DNA of 16,976 nt from Nitrospirota bacterium. Lineage in GTDB: Bacteria > Nitrospirota > Thermodesulfovibrionia > UBA6902 > BMS3Bbin08. The notes beneath the pieces were generated by a model, which saw only the letters and a list, made by a program, of their open reading frames with translations, was not told the origin of the DNA and did not search any database. The translations under genes and the position numbers were made by a program. This document shows positions 14,751 to 16,976 of this stretch, in pieces (position 1 is the first letter of the stretch; the number at the start of each line of letters is the position of its first letter). Location: assembly GCA_016208845.1 (NCBI GenBank), contig JACQXH010000091.1, forward strand, positions 1 to 16,976, in the 5' to 3' direction.

Positions 14751-14779
14751 AAAAGCCCGGCCTCAAGGCCGGGCTTTTT
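14750..14779. terminator. Bidirectional rho-independent terminator
   Basis: Perfect 14-bp stem, AAAAAGCCCGGCCT (14750-14763) and AGGCCGGGCTTTTT (14766-14779), with an A-run on one side and a T-run on the other. It starts at the last base of the bioA stop and serves both bioA and the converging PEP-CTERM gene. Confidence 0.95.
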
Positions 14780-14806
14780 GCTGATATATTCTTAAAGCTT
14801 TATGCC

Positions 14807-16078
14807 TTATTTCTTTCTCTTCCTCAAATAATTCCTTCCGGCAAATACTGCCCCGCCTGTGGCAAAGAGGATGGTGCTGACCGGTTCAGGAACGACCGGG
14901 AGACTTGCATCACGCACCGCCATCCAGGGCAATGAAGTCGTTGTCTTGGCCCTACCAACTTCCCTGCCCGCAGTTGTCGATGTCCAGAACTCCTCATATT
15001 TGACCGGCGGGCTGGTTGGATCGCCTATAAACCCCTGATCCATGAGATATTGCCAGTGTCCATTATACAGGGGTTCTTTATCAGTGTTCTGAGTGAGGAT
15101 CCACGATTTATTGAAATTTATCAGACTGTTTAATTCATTGAAGTTAGCCAGACGCCAGCCAGTATAACCAAGATAATTTGTGGCATTATAATTAGCAATG
15201 GCATCAAGGGCGCCGGTCCATGTCAACTTGTTGCCGGTGTTCATATCCGCGCTCCACATTAACCCTGTCAGATTATCAAGCATTGTTTTGTCTGCTATAG
15301 TGGAGCCTGTTACTGTGAAGCGGCCGTCAGGGCTGTTGCCGTTTGTAGGCCATGAGACCCCCATCTTCAGTTGCCCGTCCTGTCCGGCCGGGCTTCCGTT
15401 ATTACTGCAAGGGTCATAAAGCGTCCAACTGCTACCTGAACCGCTTACGCAGGCATCATCGCCAGTTTTAGGTGTGTTTGCTGGATAAGCAGGGTCAGGA
15501 CTGCTTGTCTGCCCCCCGCGCACAGGCAATATATAATAAAGAGACCCTGCGTAATCCCTGGAATCGAAATTTCTGCCGATTCCGTCCAGTCTGACAAACC
15601 AGGTGTCTTCTGTCGACCCATAAACTGATAAATAAGCAGTTGATGACCAATAAGTGCCCTGTATGTCCTGAAAGCCCTGATTGTTTAACCATGTCGCACT
15701 ATTGGTAACCCCATAATTTCTTAAGGTTTCCAATTCCTTGACATTAGGCATGCGCCAGTCGGTATAACCCAGATAGCCCAGGGAATTTAAGTTATTGACA
15801 TAGGTTAATGCATCTTTCCACGTCATGGCTCCACCCAAATTCCCGGTCTGTGACCATTGAAGCCCCGTGAGATTATCCATGACCATGCTGCCGCTTGTCG
15901 CAAACCTGTTAACAGGCCAGTCTACACCAGCCTGTACTGCTCCGTCATCACCTGCATAATAGCTTATGGTCTGCCCGGTCTTCGGCAGGCTGATAACCCC
16001 TCCGGCATGAGCTATTACCGGAGAAATAACAAGAGATACAGCGAGAATCATTAAACAAATAAATCTTGATGCCTTCAT
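14807..16078 (-). CDS. PEP-CTERM protein with two Lcl/DUF1566 domains
   Basis: 423 residues, secreted. A signal peptide at 1-25 (FICLMILAVSLVISPVIAHA) is followed by two Lcl C-terminal/DUF1566 domains, roughly 60-190 and 260-390, each with the family's (V/L)xDNLTGLxW and LGYTxWR(M/L) motifs. The end has VPEP, a hydrophobic stretch and a basic tail LRKRKK, the PEP-CTERM signal that an exosortase would process for surface attachment or release into a matrix. No exosortase gene is in the window. The start is firm, with GGGGGGA just before the ATG. It has its own promoter and a structured leader. Its binding partner or ligand is unknown. Confidence 0.93.
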   Translation of the reverse strand: MKASRFICLMILAVSLVISPVIAHAGGVISLPKTGQTISYYAGDDGAVQAGVDWPVNRFATSGSMVMDNLTGLQWSQTGNLGGAMTWKDALTYVNNLNSLGYLGYTDWRMPNVKELETLRNYGVTNSATWLNNQGFQDIQGTYWSSTAYLSVYGSTEDTWFVRLDGIGRNFDSRDYAGSLYYILPVRGGQTSSPDPAYPANTPKTGDDACVSGSGSSWTLYDPCSNNGSPAGQDGQLKMGVSWPTNGNSPDGRFTVTGSTIADKTMLDNLTGLMWSADMNTGNKLTWTGALDAIANYNATNYLGYTGWRLANFNELNSLINFNKSWILTQNTDKEPLYNGHWQYLMDQGFIGDPTSPPVKYEEFWTSTTAGREVGRAKTTTSLPWMAVRDASLPVVPEPVSTILFATGGAVFAGRNYLRKRKK

Positions 16079-16089
16079 CTTTCCCCCCT

Positions 16090-16159
16090 ATTTTAATTAA
16101 TTAAAATTTCTTACTACCTTATTATTGTATTAACAGCAAGGGAAGAATTCCCTTGCTGT
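16090..16159 (-). promoter_or_regulatory. Palindrome and hairpin in the PEP-CTERM leader
   Basis: An 18-base perfect palindrome, ATTTTAATTAATTAAAAT, lies at 16090-16107, directly upstream of the ribosome-binding site. A perfect 12-bp hairpin, ACAGCAAGGGAA (16133-16144) and TTCCCTTGCTGT (16148-16159), lies near the expected 5' end of the transcript. No T-run follows on either strand, so a 5' stabilising stem or regulatory site fits better than a terminator. Confidence 0.6.
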
Positions 16160-16180
16160 CTAGTTAGGTCTCTAGTAATA

Positions 16181-16209
16181 AGAATATCAAAAAATTAAAT
16201 AAATGTCAA
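16181..16209 (-). promoter_or_regulatory. Strong sigma70-type promoter for the PEP-CTERM gene
   Basis: On the minus strand TTGACA (16209-16204) is followed after exactly 17 bases by TATTCT (16186-16181). This predicts a start near 16174 and a leader of about 96 bases. The -35 box is consensus. Confidence 0.7.
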
Positions 16210-16418
16210 TTAACTTAACGATATTAATAGATATGACACATGTATCTGATTTCGTAATATCTGTCCAGGCAATAGCATTAATTATTAATGAGAATGAGAA
16301 AGCCTGTTTTTCTTGGGATAAGGTTATCAAATAGAATTATAATTGTCAAGAAAGAAATAATGCCGTTGTTAATAAGTGTATACTTATTGAACAGCAGAAG
16401 TCCATCTATGGCATTGCC
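16210..16418. other. A/T-rich gap without a gene
   Basis: No convincing coding frame on either strand; a 62-codon plus-strand frame at 16288-16476 is A/T-rich, lacks a ribosome-binding site and overlaps the next gene in antisense. A small palindrome, CATTAAT and ATTAATG around 16276-16290, is the only structure seen. Confidence 0.6.
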
Positions 16419-16976
16419 TTACTCGAATCTGAATATTAAGTTATTATTGTCAGAATATAACAATTTGAACCTTTGATATACTGATGACCACTGAGGATCA
16501 TTGCTCAGCTCTTTGAGCCTGTTTATCCTCCAGCTCTCAACTGTAAGAGGCTTGATCAACATATAATTAACTTTATTTGTCTCGAGCGCTTTTATCCACT
16601 CATTAAATTTAGCGCCTGCCTCAATATAAACTATCTTGTTTGAAAGACCTCTGTTCCACAGCGGTGCGAGCAATGTAGGATGATATGTATAAGCAATTGT
16701 TTCGCCTGACAGCAGATTATTCCCAACCCAGTCCCACAGCCCGTATTCCCCGCTCTGCGTCAGATCCACAGCACAGGGCCTCATCTTTACAAGCGTACGG
16801 TCCTTTGCCGGGAGGTTGGAGAATTCATAAATCTTTTCCGGCGTAATGCAGGGTGAGTTTGCGGTCAAAAAAGTATAAATCACTATGAGCAGGGCGATGG
16901 GCAGCAGTATTTTTCCTCTCTCCCTGAAGAAATCTGTCACCATGCCAAAGGATATACTCCCCAGTCCGGCTATAAA
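16419..16976 (-). CDS. C-terminal part of a polytopic membrane protein (glycosyltransferase-like)
   Basis: The frame is open to the window edge, so the gene is cut at its 5' end; about 186 residues are visible, and the ATG at 16943 is internal. One hydrophobic segment (KILLPIALLIVIYTFLTANS) is followed by a soluble domain of about 140 residues with YGLWDWVGNNLLSGETIAYT, then VYIEAGAKFNEWIKALETNK and VNYMLIKPL, ending LLYSDNNNLIFRFE. This is the common layout of the extracytoplasmic tail of GT39/ArnT-like and related membrane glycosyltransferases, which hand sugars from lipid carriers. The family call rests on overall pattern, not on catalytic residues, which would lie outside the window. Confidence 0.6.
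   Translation of the reverse strand, partial: FIAGLGSISFGMVTDFFRERGKILLPIALLIVIYTFLTANSPCITPEKIYEFSNLPAKDRTLVKMRPCAVDLTQSGEYGLWDWVGNNLLSGETIAYTYHPTLLAPLWNRGLSNKIVYIEAGAKFNEWIKALETNKVNYMLIKPLTVESWRINRLKELSNDPQWSSVYQRFKLLYSDNNNLIFRFE

Noticed and set aside
16288..16476. Plus-strand 62-codon frame
   Set aside because: A/T-rich, no ribosome-binding site, and antisense to the end of the membrane protein gene.

Overview
The window reads as about 17 kb of chromosome from an uncultured, probably anaerobic, menaquinone-type Gram-negative bacterium. Nitrospirota (Thermodesulfovibrionia-like) fits best, with a deltaproteobacterial lineage as the alternative. The pointers are the mix of a PEP-CTERM surface protein, paired DUF507 proteins, a DUF4388/J-domain pair, a PRC/MgtE-N/CBS protein coupled to an Nramp transporter, and many short dispersed repeats. 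This placement is inferred from gene content; no rRNA or other phylogenetic marker was aligned. No complete mobile element, tRNA, rRNA or CRISPR array was seen.

Layout. 189-3732: a plus-strand operon of a soluble MgtE-N/CBS protein, a divergent Nramp-family transporter and mtnA (methionine salvage). 3892-6959: long-chain polyprenyl diphosphate synthase, an AMMECR1-family protein, a small membrane coiled-coil protein, a DUF4388 protein and a J-domain/TPR protein. 7048-7949, minus strand: a C_GCAxxG_C_C family protein and moaC, overlapping by four bases. 8046-9271: a fabF-like ketosynthase gene broken twice. 9402-13060: rpsF-ssb-rpsR, two DUF507 genes and a large GAF-GAF-GGDEF membrane protein, tightly packed. 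13362-14750: bioA, closed by a strong bidirectional terminator. 14807-16976, minus strand: a PEP-CTERM protein with two Lcl/DUF1566 domains and the C-terminal end of a membrane protein resembling the tail of polytopic glycosyltransferases.

The most unusual signal is a set of short arrays with a strict 7-base period. Three fill intergenic gaps as two inverted arms (4891-4974, 6967-7061, 10187-10255). Two lie inside genes. In fabF, seven copies of an AGGGGCA-type heptamer (49 bp, 8328-8376) shift the frame by +1, and removing exactly those 49 bp rejoins the conserved reading. In bioA, AAACTCA-type heptamers (about 13667-13722) encode an extra, in-frame, low-complexity stretch. The heptamer sequence differs between sites while the period is kept, which suggests one generating process or one recognising factor. 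One array supplies the last codons of moaC, and another abuts the AMMECR1 start codon.

Other points: the Nramp protein lacks the usual metal-ligand Asn and Met and is coupled to an MgtE-like regulatory module, pointing to magnesium rather than manganese. The fabF relic has lost the segment carrying its catalytic Lys/His motif. The J-domain gene has no convincing start unless one base is restored near 6303. The rpsF leader and the PEP-CTERM 5' UTR hold strong hairpins.
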